From: Bacteroidales bacterium
GTDB taxonomy: Bacteria > Bacteroidota > Bacteroidia > Bacteroidales > FEN-979
DNA: 47,316 nt
NCBI GenBank assembly: GCA_014860625.1
Contig: JACZJJ010000133.1
Span: forward strand, 1-47,316
Direction: 5' to 3'
Shown here: piece after piece, positions 33,380-42,796 of the stretch
Layout of the letters: the number at the start of each line of letters is the position of its first letter
Position numbering within the stretch: the stretch's first letter is position 1
The notes under the pieces: generated by a model
The model's database searches: none
The model's input: only the letters and a program-made list of their open reading frames with translations
Told to the model about the DNA's origin: nothing
Program-made: the position numbers and the translations under genes

Positions 33380-36300
33380 CACCAATTTTTCAGGTTGAAC
33401 CGGCTTGGAGAGGTAGTCGTTCGCCCCGGCCTGGATACATTTCTCGCGGTCTCCTTTCATCGCCTTCGCAGTGAGTGCAATCATCGGAAGTTTCGCAAAG
33501 CGCTTATCCTTGCGAATCTCCTGCATCGCTTCGTATCCATCCATCTCCGGCATCATGATATCCATGATCACCAAAGCGGTATCTGGGTTCTTATTGAGTT
33601 TTTCAATCCCTTCACGGCCATTCTTACCTATCACAATCTGCACTTTTTTGTCTTCCAGGATTTTAGTCAGGACAAATACATTGCGCATATCATCATCGAC
33701 AATCAGGATCTTTTTATTCTCAAATACCTTGTCGGCTTTGTTATCAGAGGGTTTCGGCTTATCCTCCAACTCCTCTGTATCGCGGTCATCACCGGCAAGA
33801 TCAGGCAGGATGACAGGCTTATCGTCATAAAGGTCCAGTGGTTCTTTCTCTTTCACTTTCTCCTGATTCGGGTCCAGTTCGATTGTATGTTTTCCAATCG
33901 AAAAGTCCATTTTATCGGGGAGATACAGCGTAAATGTTGAGCCTTCGCCCGGGGTGCTTGTCAACTTGATCTCTCCACCCAGGAGGCGACTCAGGCTGCG
34001 GGAGATCGTGAGACCCAGCCCTGTGCCGCCAAACCTCCGGCTTACCGTTCCATCAGCCTGCTGAAATGCTTCAAAAATCACATTGACCTTCTCTTCAGAG
34101 ATGCCAACTCCGGTGTCGATGACGTCAAAAGCGAGACAATTTTTTGCCGTGAGGTTGGGATTGGTGAATATCACATCCTTGAAGGGGCGATGGATGCTGA
34201 ACGTGACGCTTCCCTTCTCCGTAAATTTGATGGCGTTCGACAGGAGATTCTTAATGATCTGCAATGCGCGTTGCGGGTCAGTCTCAATACGCTCGGGAAG
34301 TCCCTTTTCCAGCTTGGTTTCGAGGGCGATGCCTCTTTTGTTGGTCAACGGGGAGAAGGTCTTCTTCACATAGTCTTCCAGATCCTCGAGATAGAGATCC
34401 TCGATGTCAACTTCCAGTTTTCCGGCTTCCACTTTTGAAAGATCCAGGATGTCGTTGATCAGCTCCAGAAGGTCCTTCCCGGAGGAGTTGATCACGTTGG
34501 CAAACTCGATCTCCTCTTTTGCCATCCCCTGATGCTTGTTGGTAGCCAACAGTTCGGAGAGGGCGAGAATGCTGTTGAGTGGCGTACGGAGTTCATGCGA
34601 CATATTAGCCAGGAACTCCGATTTATACTTGCTGGCAACTTCGAGGGCTTCCGCTTTTTGCTTGATCTCAATCTGTGCCAGCTGCAATGCCTGGTTCTTC
34701 TTCCGGATGTCGTCCCGTTGAAGTTCCAGAACTTTCGTACGCTCTTCCAGTTCTTCATTGATCACCCGAAGTTCCTCCTGCTGATGCTGCAGGTTCTCTT
34801 CTGAGTGACGCAGAGCTTTGGTCTGTTCTTCCAGCTCTTCGTTGATCTGGCGTAACTCCTCCTTCTGCTCGGCAAGTTCATTGGCCTGCTCCTGGGTTTT
34901 CATCAGAAGTTGTTCCACCCTTTCGCGCGAGCGGGCAGTATGAATCGCCAGGGCAATCGTCTCCAGCGACATGTCGAGGAACAGCAGTTTTACCTCATCG
35001 AATTTCTGAAACGAACCCAGTTGGATGACACCAAGAACCTGGGTTTCATAAAGAATGGGAGCGATGATAAAATGATCCGGCTTTTCACTGGATGGTCCTA
35101 TATTCACATTGGGAAGGTCGTCTGATGCTGTACTGAATATCAGAGGTTTCTTCTCTTTGGCAACCTGCCCCACAACACCGTTTCCAAACTCAACTTTTGT
35201 AATTTCAGGCTCACAGGCAAATGCCGCGGTAAGGTTGAGCAGGTTTTTATCCCCGGTAACAAACAGCAGCCCAAGCTGAGAGTTGAGGTAGTGTGCGAGG
35301 AAGGTGAGCACTTCATAGGAAAGATCTTTGATACTCTTTTCGCCGCTGCTCTTCAGGCTAAGCTCATTTAACCCTGTCTTCAGCCAGTCCTGATTCCTGA
35401 TCTCAAGAGAGGCTTCCCGAAGTTTTTTGGTCATGTTAAAGAGGGAGATCCCCAGGGTATCCTGGTCACTTCGTGGAACCACATTTGTTGAATAATCCCC
35501 GCTTGCAATAGCTTCCGCCTGTTTTACAACCCCCTTGAAGCTTACAACCATTTCGTTCATGGATTTACCCAGGGTATCCTCTTTGCTCCGGATAGGAACC
35601 TTTTTGGTATAGTCGCCAAGAGCGATGGATTGACTCACATCGGCATATTGCTGCAGGGTGGAGACAAGGCGGTTAAAGGTGTGCTTCATCTCTCCAACTT
35701 CATCATCCGACACCATGATGTCTTTGTTTTGAAGTTCACCCAGAGCTACCTGTTTTGCCCAGGCAGAGATGCTTTTTATCGGTGTGACAAACCGACGGGT
35801 CACAAACAGTGAAATGATGAATACAAAAATCGTTGTCACAACAAGGGAAATCTTTGCAAAGGTTGAGAGCTCTCTGCCAACAGCATGAGCTTCATAGGTG
35901 CCAACCTCTTCGATCAACGCCCAGTTTACCCCTAAGGTTTCAAGGTAGTCGATCTCCCTGAACAGACCCATCACATCTACATTTTGGGAATTACTGTAAT
36001 AGCTGACCTCTTCGATAATTGGCTTGCCTTCGGGGGTGGAAGCAGAGGCGTTTATCTTGGAAGCCTGCCAGATTCTCGTCTTAGAGTTATCTTCCATTTG
36101 CACCAAGATCAAGTTGTGATTCCCAAAATCACTAACAGATCGCAACATAAGATCGAGCCCGATCATATAAACTCTGACCGTGCTTCCAAATCCAACACTA
36201 TATTGAATGACCCGGTCGATTTGTTCTGTGGTGATCTGGATTCCCATCACACCAATCCTTCGACCCTGAGAATCACTAACAGGTCGACCGATAAATCCGG

Positions 36301-36922
36301 TAATAACTCCATTTGATGGTGGAAAATATTCCAAATCTGAAAAGAGAATGGAACCGCTTTGAAGAATTTTTTCGAAAGTTTGACTGATCAGGGTGTTAGC
36401 AAGGATGCCCTGGTTTAGGTTTTCACCTGCCATACCCTGATCTTTCAAACTGAAGATAATGTTCCCATCATTGTCAATCATCAGGATGTTATAAAGGCCT
36501 TCGAGTTTCCATGATTTATTGAAACTAGCTTTCAATTGTTTAGTTAGGTTTCGGTATTGTGTTGTAGTTATGAATTCCAAAGGAGGCATTCCTGAAGCGT
36601 CCATCTCCTGGTCCATTTCGATTAACAGTGCGAGATGTTGCTGGTCTTCGGTAAGGAAGTTCAAGTACTTGTCTGCTCGCTCAAAATAGTTGTTCAAATC
36701 ATTGACCCTGAGCTGAGATGTTGTAAAAAGCGACTTTTTGGAAAGGATGTTCAATCCCTGATAATAATAGAGGTAGTTAATAAAACTAAGTGAAGCCAAC
36801 GGGATCAAGGAGATAGCGAGAAACCATAATAACATGGTTTTGCCAATGCCAAGGTTTTTCAGGGTTCTCCATTGAAAATCGGGGAAGTAGTTTTGAATTT
36901 TCAGTGTAATTTTATTCCACAT
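33350..36922 (-). CDS. Membrane-bound hybrid histidine kinase (Cache-like sensor, HAMP, GAF, HisKA, HATPase, receiver)
   Basis: 1190 residues. Order of parts: helix 1 (~29-50), a periplasmic Cache-like sensor (~55-350), helix 2 (~355-376), a HAMP domain followed by further HAMP-like units (EAIASGDYSTNVVPRSDQDT), GAF (~515-670), a long Glu/Gln coiled coil (~670-765), HisKA with His776 in NMSHELRTPLNS, ATPase (NLLSNAIKFTEKG, DTGVGISEEK, FGGTGLGLTISRSL) and a C-terminal receiver (~1070-1190, phosphoacceptor in VIMDIMMPEMDGY). All key residues are present. It is the second gene of a kinase pair, 18 bases after the first. Its 3' end overlaps phoU. Phosphate sensing is suggested by position only. 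Confidence 0.92.
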   Translation of the reverse strand: MWNKITLKIQNYFPDFQWRTLKNLGIGKTMLLWFLAISLIPLASLSFINYLYYYQGLNILSKKSLFTTSQLRVNDLNNYFERADKYLNFLTEDQQHLALLIEMDQEMDASGMPPLEFITTTQYRNLTKQLKASFNKSWKLEGLYNILMIDNDGNIIFSLKDQGMAGENLNQGILANTLISQTFEKILQSGSILFSDLEYFPPSNGVITGFIGRPVSDSQGRRIGVMGIQITTEQIDRVIQYSVGFGSTVRVYMIGLDLMLRSVSDFGNHNLILVQMEDNSKTRIWQASKINASASTPEGKPIIEEVSYYSNSQNVDVMGLFREIDYLETLGVNWALIEEVGTYEAHAVGRELSTFAKISLVVTTIFVFIISLFVTRRFVTPIKSISAWAKQVALGELQNKDIMVSDDEVGEMKHTFNRLVSTLQQYADVSQSIALGDYTKKVPIRSKEDTLGKSMNEMVVSFKGVVKQAEAIASGDYSTNVVPRSDQDTLGISLFNMTKKLREASLEIRNQDWLKTGLNELSLKSSGEKSIKDLSYEVLTFLAHYLNSQLGLLFVTGDKNLLNLTAAFACEPEITKVEFGNGVVGQVAKEKKPLIFSTASDDLPNVNIGPSSEKPDHFIIAPILYETQVLGVIQLGSFQKFDEVKLLFLDMSLETIALAIHTARSRERVEQLLMKTQEQANELAEQKEELRQINEELEEQTKALRHSEENLQHQQEELRVINEELEERTKVLELQRDDIRKKNQALQLAQIEIKQKAEALEVASKYKSEFLANMSHELRTPLNSILALSELLATNKHQGMAKEEIEFANVINSSGKDLLELINDILDLSKVEAGKLEVDIEDLYLEDLEDYVKKTFSPLTNKRGIALETKLEKGLPERIETDPQRALQIIKNLLSNAIKFTEKGSVTFSIHRPFKDVIFTNPNLTAKNCLAFDVIDTGVGISEEKVNVIFEAFQQADGTVSRRFGGTGLGLTISRSLSRLLGGEIKLTSTPGEGSTFTLYLPDKMDFSIGKHTIELDPNQEKVKEKEPLDLYDDKPVILPDLAGDDRDTEELEDKPKPSDNKADKVFENKKILIVDDDMRNVFVLTKILEDKKVQIVIGKNGREGIEKLNKNPDTALVIMDIMMPEMDGYEAMQEIRKDKRFAKLPMIALTAKAMKGDREKCIQAGANDYLSKPVQPEKLVSLLRVWIQK

Positions 36923-36940
36923 AGACGGATTTGTTACAGC

Positions 36941-38971
36941 TTATTTACAATATTGCTCAATCACCTGAAAGACCTCTTCCGGGTTCAACGGTTTGGAGAT
37001 GTACTCATTCATCCCCGACTCAATGCACATCTCCCTGTCGCCTTTCATGGCATTGGCAGTGAGTGCTATGATCGGAGTGTTGGCATTGGGCCCTTTCGTT
37101 TTGCCGCGAATCTGACGTGTAGCTTCAAACCCATCCATCTCCGGCATCTGTACATCCATAAATACCATGTCGTATTTCCGTTCGCCGGCTCTTTCCACCG
37201 CTTCAACTCCGTTACTGGCTGTAATCACCTTAATCCCTCTTTTGGAGAGTAATTGTACCACGATCTTCTGATTGATCAGATTATCTTCCGCAAGGAGAAC
37301 GGTAAGATCCTGAAGCGCATTTTCCTTAGCTGCAGAGGGAGTTTCTTTAACCTTACCAGGCTCGTCCAGCTCTTTGAGGAAAATTCTCTGGAACATCCAT
37401 TGAAGCTCCTTTTGCATCACCGGTTTAAACAGGATATGATCAATGCCGGTTAATTTGATCCGTTTGGTCGAATGAATGGATTTGTCATCGGTCAGCATGA
37501 TAAAAAGCGGATTTGTCTCTTCCGGCAGTTTTTCTTCAAGAAGAGAGGAAAGCAATTTCCCGTCAACAAATTGAAGAAGATGGTCAATCACAATCACAGC
37601 GTATTTCTTTGCATCAGGCTTTGATGCCAGGGCGATCGCCTCTTCAGCGGAGGTGACTGTTGAGACCGAGATATGGCAGAATTCAAAGAAACTCTCTAGC
37701 TCCTTGTTGTGCTCCGTTTGCCTGTCAACAAGCAGGACATGCAGCTCTTTTATGGCAGGCGGCAAGCAGAGTTTTTCTTCAAACAGTTCGCCTTTGCCGA
37801 TTTCAAAAGGAATTACAAAGGTGAAACAACTCCCCTCTCCCGGAGTACTTTCTGCCTTGATGGTTCCTTTCATCATCTCAACCAATTTTTTGGAAATGGA
37901 GAGACCTAGGCCAGTTCCCCCATGGGTTCGGGTAGTGGATTTATCAGCCTGGCTGAATGAATGGAACAGTTTTGGCAGTTTGGATTCATCGATACCTATC
38001 CCTGTATCGCAAATCGAAAATTCGAGCTTGACGACATTGCCGGTCTTTTCAATCTGCTTGACAGAGATGGTTATTCGACCAGTTTCGGTAAACTTTACCG
38101 AATTGCCAAGCAGGTTGATCATAATCTGGCGCACGCGCGTAGGGTCTCCAACCAGATTATCGACCGTTTCGGGTGGACAATGACAGATAAATTCCAGGCT
38201 TTTCTGGAATGTCTTCACAGAAAGTAACCTGACTACTTTCCCGATCACATCGCGCAGGCTGAAATCAATGTGTTCCAGCTCCAGCTTGTCGGCTTCAATC
38301 TTTGAAACATCCAGGATTTCATTGATAATTTCAAGCAGTGATTCACTGCTTTGCTTGATATCAGTGAGGTGTTCATAGTAGTGTTCGGGGAGTTCTGAGT
38401 CCATCAGGATCAGGTCTGTCATCCCGATGATGCCGTTTAAGGGAGTACGGATTTCATGACTCATGCTGGCAAGAAAAGAGCTCTTTGCAATGGTCGCTTC
38501 TTCTGCAGCCCGCTTGGCCATATCCACCTCTTCAAGGGTTTTTTTCAGTTGCCTCGTTGTTACCTCAAGCTCATGTTTTTGCTTGAAAAATTCAATGTAA
38601 GCGCGGATCTTACTCTGCAGGATTTTTCTGTCGAGAGGTTTGTAAAGGTAATCAACAGCTCCCGATTCGTATCCCCTGAATATCTGTTTAGGTTGTCTGT
38701 ATGTGGCAGTAATAAATATGATTGGGATGTTCTTTGTCCGATCACTTCCCCGCATGAGTTCAGCCGTCTCAAAGCCATCCATTCCCGGCATCTGAACGTC
38801 CATCAGTACCAGAGAGATGTTGTGTTCGAGCATGGCGGCGAGTGCTTCATTCCCCGACATGGCCTCAATGATGTTAAGTTCCGGACTTTCAATGATCGAC
38901 TCAAGGGTAATCAGATTCTCCTTTCGGTCATCGACAATTAAAATATTGAATTTATCAGTTGAATGTTCCAT
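36941..38971 (-). CDS. Soluble hybrid kinase: receiver, HisKA, HATPase, degenerate receiver, receiver
   Basis: 676 residues from the ATG at 38971; a TTG three codons earlier is less likely. Residues ~8-125 are a receiver ([20 protein letters not shown], phosphoacceptor in [13 protein letters not shown]). HisKA has His172 in [12 protein letters not shown]. The ATPase shows [24 protein letters not shown] and [17 protein letters not shown] second receiver (~410-540) looks degenerate: the acidic pair is reduced ([10 protein letters not shown]) although an Asp remains in VIVIDHLL. The third (~555-676) is complete ([32 protein letters not shown]). There is no membrane helix, so it is a cytoplasmic phosphorelay protein. 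It precedes the membrane hybrid kinase by 18 bases and may pass phosphate to or from it. Confidence 0.92.
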   Translation of the reverse strand: MEHSTDKFNILIVDDRKENLITLESIIESPELNIIEAMSGNEALAAMLEHNISLVLMDVQMPGMDGFETAELMRGSDRTKNIPIIFITATYRQPKQIFRGYESGAVDYLYKPLDRKILQSKIRAYIEFFKQKHELEVTTRQLKKTLEEVDMAKRAAEEATIAKSSFLASMSHEIRTPLNGIIGMTDLILMDSELPEHYYEHLTDIKQSSESLLEIINEILDVSKIEADKLELEHIDFSLRDVIGKVVRLLSVKTFQKSLEFICHCPPETVDNLVGDPTRVRQIMINLLGNSVKFTETGRITISVKQIEKTGNVVKLEFSICDTGIGIDESKLPKLFHSFSQADKSTTRTHGGTGLGLSISKKLVEMMKGTIKAESTPGEGSCFTFVIPFEIGKGELFEEKLCLPPAIKELHVLLVDRQTEHNKELESFFEFCHISVSTVTSAEEAIALASKPDAKKYAVIVIDHLLQFVDGKLLSSLLEEKLPEETNPLFIMLTDDKSIHSTKRIKLTGIDHILFKPVMQKELQWMFQRIFLKELDEPGKVKETPSAAKENALQDLTVLLAEDNLINQKIVVQLLSKRGIKVITASNGVEAVERAGERKYDMVFMDVQMPEMDGFEATRQIRGKTKGPNANTPIIALTANAMKGDREMCIESGMNEYISKPLNPEEVFQVIEQYCK

Positions 38972-39073
38972 AGATGGCAATTCAAGATTTTTAGTAATCC
39001 ATTTTAGGCCTCTTGGTCAAAGATACAATGAAAAATCAAAAATAAAAGAAATGTTAACAAAATGAAATTCCGT

Positions 39074-39081
39074 TATTTTTG
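39074..39081 (+). promoter_or_regulatory. -7 box of the sugar transporter promoter
   Basis: TATTTTTG is a perfect TAnnTTTG box, 37 bases before the ATG at 39119. The -33 element is unclear. Its position inside the longer open frame from 39062 argues that translation begins at 39119. Confidence 0.45.
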
Positions 39082-39118
39082 TACTCTCATTCCACAATTC
39101 AGGAAAAACAGGCAGCCT

Positions 39119-40456
39119 ATGACAACCAATTCCAAAAACTACGTGATTTCGATCACGATCATTGGTGTTTTCTTTTTTCTCTTCGGATTTGTTACCTGGT
39201 TGAATGGCATCCTCATACCTTATCTGAAGATATCCTGTGAACTTACAGACTTTCAGGCTCTCTTCGTGGCCTTTGCATTTTATATCTCTTATACCGTGAT
39301 GGCTTTGCCCTCTTCCTGGATTCTGAAGAAGACCGGATTTAAAAACGGCATGATGGTTGGATTATGGGTGATGGCACTGGGAACCCTGATTTTTATTCCT
39401 GCCGCTTTCCTTCGCACCTATTCGCTGTTTCTACTCGGACTATTCGTGCTGGGAACGGGATTGGCGATTCTTCAAACAGCCTCCAACCCTTATATAACCA
39501 TCATCGGACCCCGCGAAAGTGCCGCACGGAGAATCAGCATCATGGGAATCTGCAACAAAGTCGCCGGAGCGATCGCTCCCCTTGTCCTGGCTTACTTTAT
39601 CCTACACGATGGTGATGCCTTCCTGCTTAGCCTCAACGGGATGGACGAAACTGCCAGGTCACTGGCTCTTGACGGACTTGCCCGCCGGGTGATCGGTCCC
39701 TACCTGGTGATGACAGGGGTACTGTTTGTTTTGGGACTGATCATTCGTTACGCACCGCTTCCCGACGTGGAGATCGAACAGGATGAAGATGCAGATTCGG
39801 GATATGCTGCGTCGAAAAGCTCCATCTTCCAGTTCCCTCACCTGATCCTCGGGGTGATCACATTGTTCTTTTACGTGGGGGTGGAAGTGATTGCCGGAGA
39901 TACCATCATCCGGTATGGGAACTCGATAGGCATACCCCTGGAGTCGGCAAAGTATTATACATCACTGGTACTGATAGCTATGGTTGTTGGCTATATCATC
40001 GGAATCCTCACCATTCCTAAGATCCTCTCACAAAAGAGCGCGCTGGCATGGAGTGGCATCCTGGGAATCCTGTTTTCGATCCTGGCGATTGCAGTTCCGT
40101 CTGAAGCGTTTGTCTCATTTCCATTTATTGACCTGATGACCTTCCAGGGGATCACACTTGTGCTTCCTTATACGGTCATGTTCATTGCACTCCTCGGGCT
40201 GGCAAACGCCCTGGTATGGCCGGCCGTATGGCCACTTGCCATCCACGACCTGGGTCGGTTTATTAAAACGGGATCTGCTCTCCTCATTATGGGAATTGCC
40301 GGTGGTGCGGTTCTTCCGCTACTGTGGGGATATTTGTCGGATGTCTGGAATTCGCAGCAAGCATACTGGCTGGCAGTACCCTGTTACATGGTGATCGTTT
40401 ACTATGCGTGGTGGGGGCATAAGGTGAGGTGGTGGGGCAGGAAGGTAGGAAGGTAG
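39119..40456 (+). CDS. FucP/GluP-family sugar:proton symporter (MFS)
   Basis: 445 residues from the ATG at 39119. About 12 membrane helices are visible. The N-terminal half has the FHS-family signature FFFLFGFVTWLNGILIPYLK and the motif GTGLAILQTASNPYITIIGP; the middle loop is acidic (VEIEQDEDADSGY). It would import a hexose or deoxyhexose with protons; the sugar cannot be specified. The last codons and the stop lie inside an 8-bp tandem repeat (40440-40471), so the extreme C-terminus (GRKVGR) is repeat-encoded. The nucleotidyltransferase gene follows after 58 bases. Confidence 0.9.
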   Translation: MTTNSKNYVISITIIGVFFFLFGFVTWLNGILIPYLKISCELTDFQALFVAFAFYISYTVMALPSSWILKKTGFKNGMMVGLWVMALGTLIFIPAAFLRTYSLFLLGLFVLGTGLAILQTASNPYITIIGPRESAARRISIMGICNKVAGAIAPLVLAYFILHDGDAFLLSLNGMDETARSLALDGLARRVIGPYLVMTGVLFVLGLIIRYAPLPDVEIEQDEDADSGYAASKSSIFQFPHLILGVITLFFYVGVEVIAGDTIIRYGNSIGIPLESAKYYTSLVLIAMVVGYIIGILTIPKILSQKSALAWSGILGILFSILAIAVPSEAFVSFPFIDLMTFQGITLVLPYTVMFIALLGLANALVWPAVWPLAIHDLGRFIKTGSALLIMGIAGGAVLPLLWGYLSDVWNSQQAYWLAVPCYMVIVYYAWWGHKVRWWGRKVGR

Positions 40457-40471
40457 GAAGGTAGGAAGGTA
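40440..40471. repeat. Four tandem copies of an 8-bp unit GGAAGGTA
   Basis: GGAAGGTA occurs four times in perfect tandem, followed by GGG. The array contains the stop codon (40454-40456) of the sugar transporter. The unit is 8 bases long, so changes in copy number alter the frame, but every frame soon reaches a TAG within the array or close after it. Confidence 0.9.
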
Positions 40472-40514
40472 GGGTGTTTTTTTTGAACTGTATAGTAAAT
40501 CAATTTGAACAGAG

Positions 40515-41423
40515 ATGAAACCAACATTATTGATATTAGCTGCCGGAATCGGCAGTCGCTACGGAGGGTTGAAACAGCTTGATGCGATTGGGCCCAATGG
40601 CGAAACAATCATCGACTACTCTATCTTTGATGCCATCCGGGCGGGATTTGGCAAGGTTGTATTTATAATCAATGAACGAATTGAAAAAGACTTCCAGGAT
40701 GTCATTATAAAAAGATTGCAGCCCTATATCCGGATCGAATATGTATTTCAGGAGATCTGGAAACTTCCGGACGGAATCGCCTGGTCGAAAGAACGGACCA
40801 AGCCATGGGGGACAGGCCATGCCCTGTTAATGGCTGATGGAAGGATCGACACGCCTTTTGCGGTGATCAATGCCGATGATTTTTACGGTCGTGAAGCCTA
40901 TCAGACCCTTACCGATTACTATGCTGGATGGACACCCGCACGGGAAAACGATTTTGCCATGGTTGCGTTTGAGATTGGCAAAACCCTGTCGGAATACGGA
41001 TTTGTTTGCCGTGGTGTATGCACCACAGATACCTCCGACTACCTTGAGAATGTGGTTGAACGGACCTGGATTGAACGCAAGCCTGAGGGGATTGTCTACA
41101 AGGATGAAGAGGAGAAGCTGATACTGCTTACGGACGACACGGTTGTATCCATGAATTTCTGGGGCTTCACACCCTCCTTCTTCGGTTACCTGAAAACGGG
41201 ATTCAGCGAGTTTCTTCAAACCAACGGAGAAAACCTGAAAGCCGAGTATTACATACCTACAGCGGTAAACCGGCTGATCCAGGACCGGATTGCAACTGTC
41301 AGAGTTTTGCCCTGTGCAGCAAAATGGTACGGAATCACCTATAAAGAAGATAAAGAGATGGTAGTGAAAGGGATACGACAATTAATTGAAAAAGGTGAGT
41401 ATCCCGAAAAATTATGGACGTAA
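40515..41423 (+). CDS. Nucleotidyltransferase-family protein (NTP:sugar-phosphate type)
   Basis: 302 residues. The N-terminus LLILAAGIGSRYGGLKQLDA contains the LxAGxGxRxGxxKQ signature of nucleotide-sugar pyrophosphorylases. The phrase KPWGTGHALLMADGRIDTPF and the metal-binding region FAVINADDFYGREAY follow the same pattern. It would join a nucleotide to a sugar phosphate or similar compound. The exact sugar is unknown. It lies just after the sugar transporter, which makes a carbohydrate role plausible, and 53 bases before an outer-membrane barrel gene that has its own promoter. Confidence 0.88.
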   Translation: MKPTLLILAAGIGSRYGGLKQLDAIGPNGETIIDYSIFDAIRAGFGKVVFIINERIEKDFQDVIIKRLQPYIRIEYVFQEIWKLPDGIAWSKERTKPWGTGHALLMADGRIDTPFAVINADDFYGREAYQTLTDYYAGWTPARENDFAMVAFEIGKTLSEYGFVCRGVCTTDTSDYLENVVERTWIERKPEGIVYKDEEEKLILLTDDTVVSMNFWGFTPSFFGYLKTGFSEFLQTNGENLKAEYYIPTAVNRLIQDRIATVRVLPCAAKWYGITYKEDKEMVVKGIRQLIEKGEYPEKLWT

Positions 41424-41446
41424 TTTTTCGTTACCAAGAGTAAGTG

Positions 41447-41454
41447 TATCTTTG
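41447..41454 (+). promoter_or_regulatory. -7 box of the outer-membrane barrel gene
   Basis: TATCTTTG is a perfect TAnnTTTG box, 22 bases before the ATG at 41477. A weak T-rich -33-like region (TTTTTC, from 41424) is present at about the right distance. Confidence 0.5.
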
Positions 41455-41476
41455 TAACAAGATAAAGAGATTAACT

Positions 41477-42172
41477 ATGAAACGAAATCACCTATCCGGC
41501 GCTCTGGGAGCCTTTATGGTTCTGTTCCTGTTCTTTTCCCTGAATGGGAATGCGCAGATGGTCAACGAGGTAGCTAAAAAGCGTGTTACCATTGGAGTTG
41601 GCATGTTCACTGATATCTGGTTCGGGGTCCCTCAAGGCATCAAGACCAGAACAATTAACCAGGGGTTTCAGGCCTTTGCCCTGTATAATGTTCCGTTTGG
41701 AAAAAGCAATTTTGGATTTGCGATTGGCCTCGGATTCAGGGCACAGAACCTGTACGGAAATTTTCTGGTAAAAAGCCGGCAGGACTCCACATGGCTTGAG
41801 AAAATAGGCGATACGGCCTCTGTCAACTTCCAACGAAGCAAATTGGTGCTGCCGTACATTGAACTTCCGATCGAATTCAGGTTTAAGTCAAAATCCAAGA
41901 TAGCTGTAGGGATCGGCTTCAAGGTAGCCTATCTCTTACCCGCGCATTCGAAGTATGTTGGTGAAAACTACACAACACTCGATAAAACAAAATACCGAGT
42001 AAAATTCAGAGAGATCAAAAACCTTGAACAGTTCAGTTATGGTCCTACCTTCCGGATCGGTTACAGGTGGTTCAATTTCAATGCCTATTACTCCCTTTCG
42101 AAACTTTTTACCAAAGGAAACGGACCGGAGATGAATTCGCTCTCGCTCGGATTCCTCTTTATGCCATTTTAA
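41477..42172 (+). CDS. Outer-membrane beta-barrel protein (PorT-like/OmpA-barrel type)
   Basis: 231 residues from the ATG at 41477, chosen because it gives a clean signal peptide (HLSGALGAFMVLFLFFSLNG then NAQ) and follows the promoter. The mature protein alternates short beta strands with turns (FGFAIGLGFRAQNLYGNFLV, LVLPYIELPIEFRFKS, YGPTFRIGYRWFNFNAYYSL) and ends in Phe (LGFLFMPF), the usual outer-membrane insertion signal. It resembles the 8-stranded barrel proteins common in Bacteroidota, including PorT-like ones, but I cannot assign a specific role. Its end overlaps that of the PAP2-like gene by 4 bases. Confidence 0.8.
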   Translation: MKRNHLSGALGAFMVLFLFFSLNGNAQMVNEVAKKRVTIGVGMFTDIWFGVPQGIKTRTINQGFQAFALYNVPFGKSNFGFAIGLGFRAQNLYGNFLVKSRQDSTWLEKIGDTASVNFQRSKLVLPYIELPIEFRFKSKSKIAVGIGFKVAYLLPAHSKYVGENYTTLDKTKYRVKFREIKNLEQFSYGPTFRIGYRWFNFNAYYSLSKLFTKGNGPEMNSLSLGFLFMPF

Positions 42173-42780
42173 AGCAGAAACGAGGCCAGACACATGACCA
42201 CAGCGCCCATCAGCCAACCGGAATAGATTTCCGAAGGTAGATGGGCGTTTAGTTTCAGGCGGGCTGATCCTGTCATCCCGGAGATGATGATCACACCGAA
42301 CAGCCAGAAGATGGAGTATCCCCCTGATAGGATAGACATACCTAAAAACAGACCCGAAACACCTCCAAGGGCAATCATGTGCATGCTGATCCGAAATCGC
42401 AGGGTCACCAGAACTGTAATAACAGTTAACAGTGTGGCTCCCAGGATAAAAATCTGAAAATATCGGGGCATGTAAAGGTCTTTTATCAGGTAAAAGGTGA
42501 GGTAGTAAAAGATCCCTATGGTAATCAATGGGAAAATCCGGTCCTCCCTTTTTGGCAGGTAAAAGGAGGTAATCATTTTCATCCTGTACATGATGTAAAT
42601 GATGAACAGGGGGAAGATACATGTTGTTACCAGGATGGTACCCGTAATCAATAATTTCATGTTGAGCGGTAGAAACACCGTAAACGTAGGATCAAATTCC
42701 AGCAGGATGGCAAGGATGTATATGGGGATCAGCAACGGATGAAACAGAATTGAAAAGATACGGGCTGCACTATTGTTCAT
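42169..42780 (-). CDS. PAP2-like integral membrane protein
   Basis: 203 residues from the ATG at 42780; the open frame reaches 42813, but that would overlap rpoN. About six membrane helices are seen. The C-terminal part (ISMHMIALGGVSGLFLGMS and ARLKLNAHLPSEIYSGWLMG) resembles the two conserved regions of the PAP2 phosphatase superfamily. The normal catalytic set (KxxxxxxRP, PSGH, SRxxxxxHxxxD) is not complete: His remains in SMHM and in NAHLPSE, but the first motif is unclear. It may be an inactive or divergent lipid phosphatase. It lies 16 bases after rpoN and is probably co-transcribed. Confidence 0.72.
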   Translation of the reverse strand: MNNSAARIFSILFHPLLIPIYILAILLEFDPTFTVFLPLNMKLLITGTILVTTCIFPLFIIYIMYRMKMITSFYLPKREDRIFPLITIGIFYYLTFYLIKDLYMPRYFQIFILGATLLTVITVLVTLRFRISMHMIALGGVSGLFLGMSILSGGYSIFWLFGVIIISGMTGSARLKLNAHLPSEIYSGWLMGAVVMCLASFLL

Positions 42781-42796
42781 GCCAACTGAAATTAAC

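Noticed and set aside
40440-40471. Short CRISPR-like array
   Set aside because: The unit is 8 bases with no spacers; it is a simple tandem repeat.
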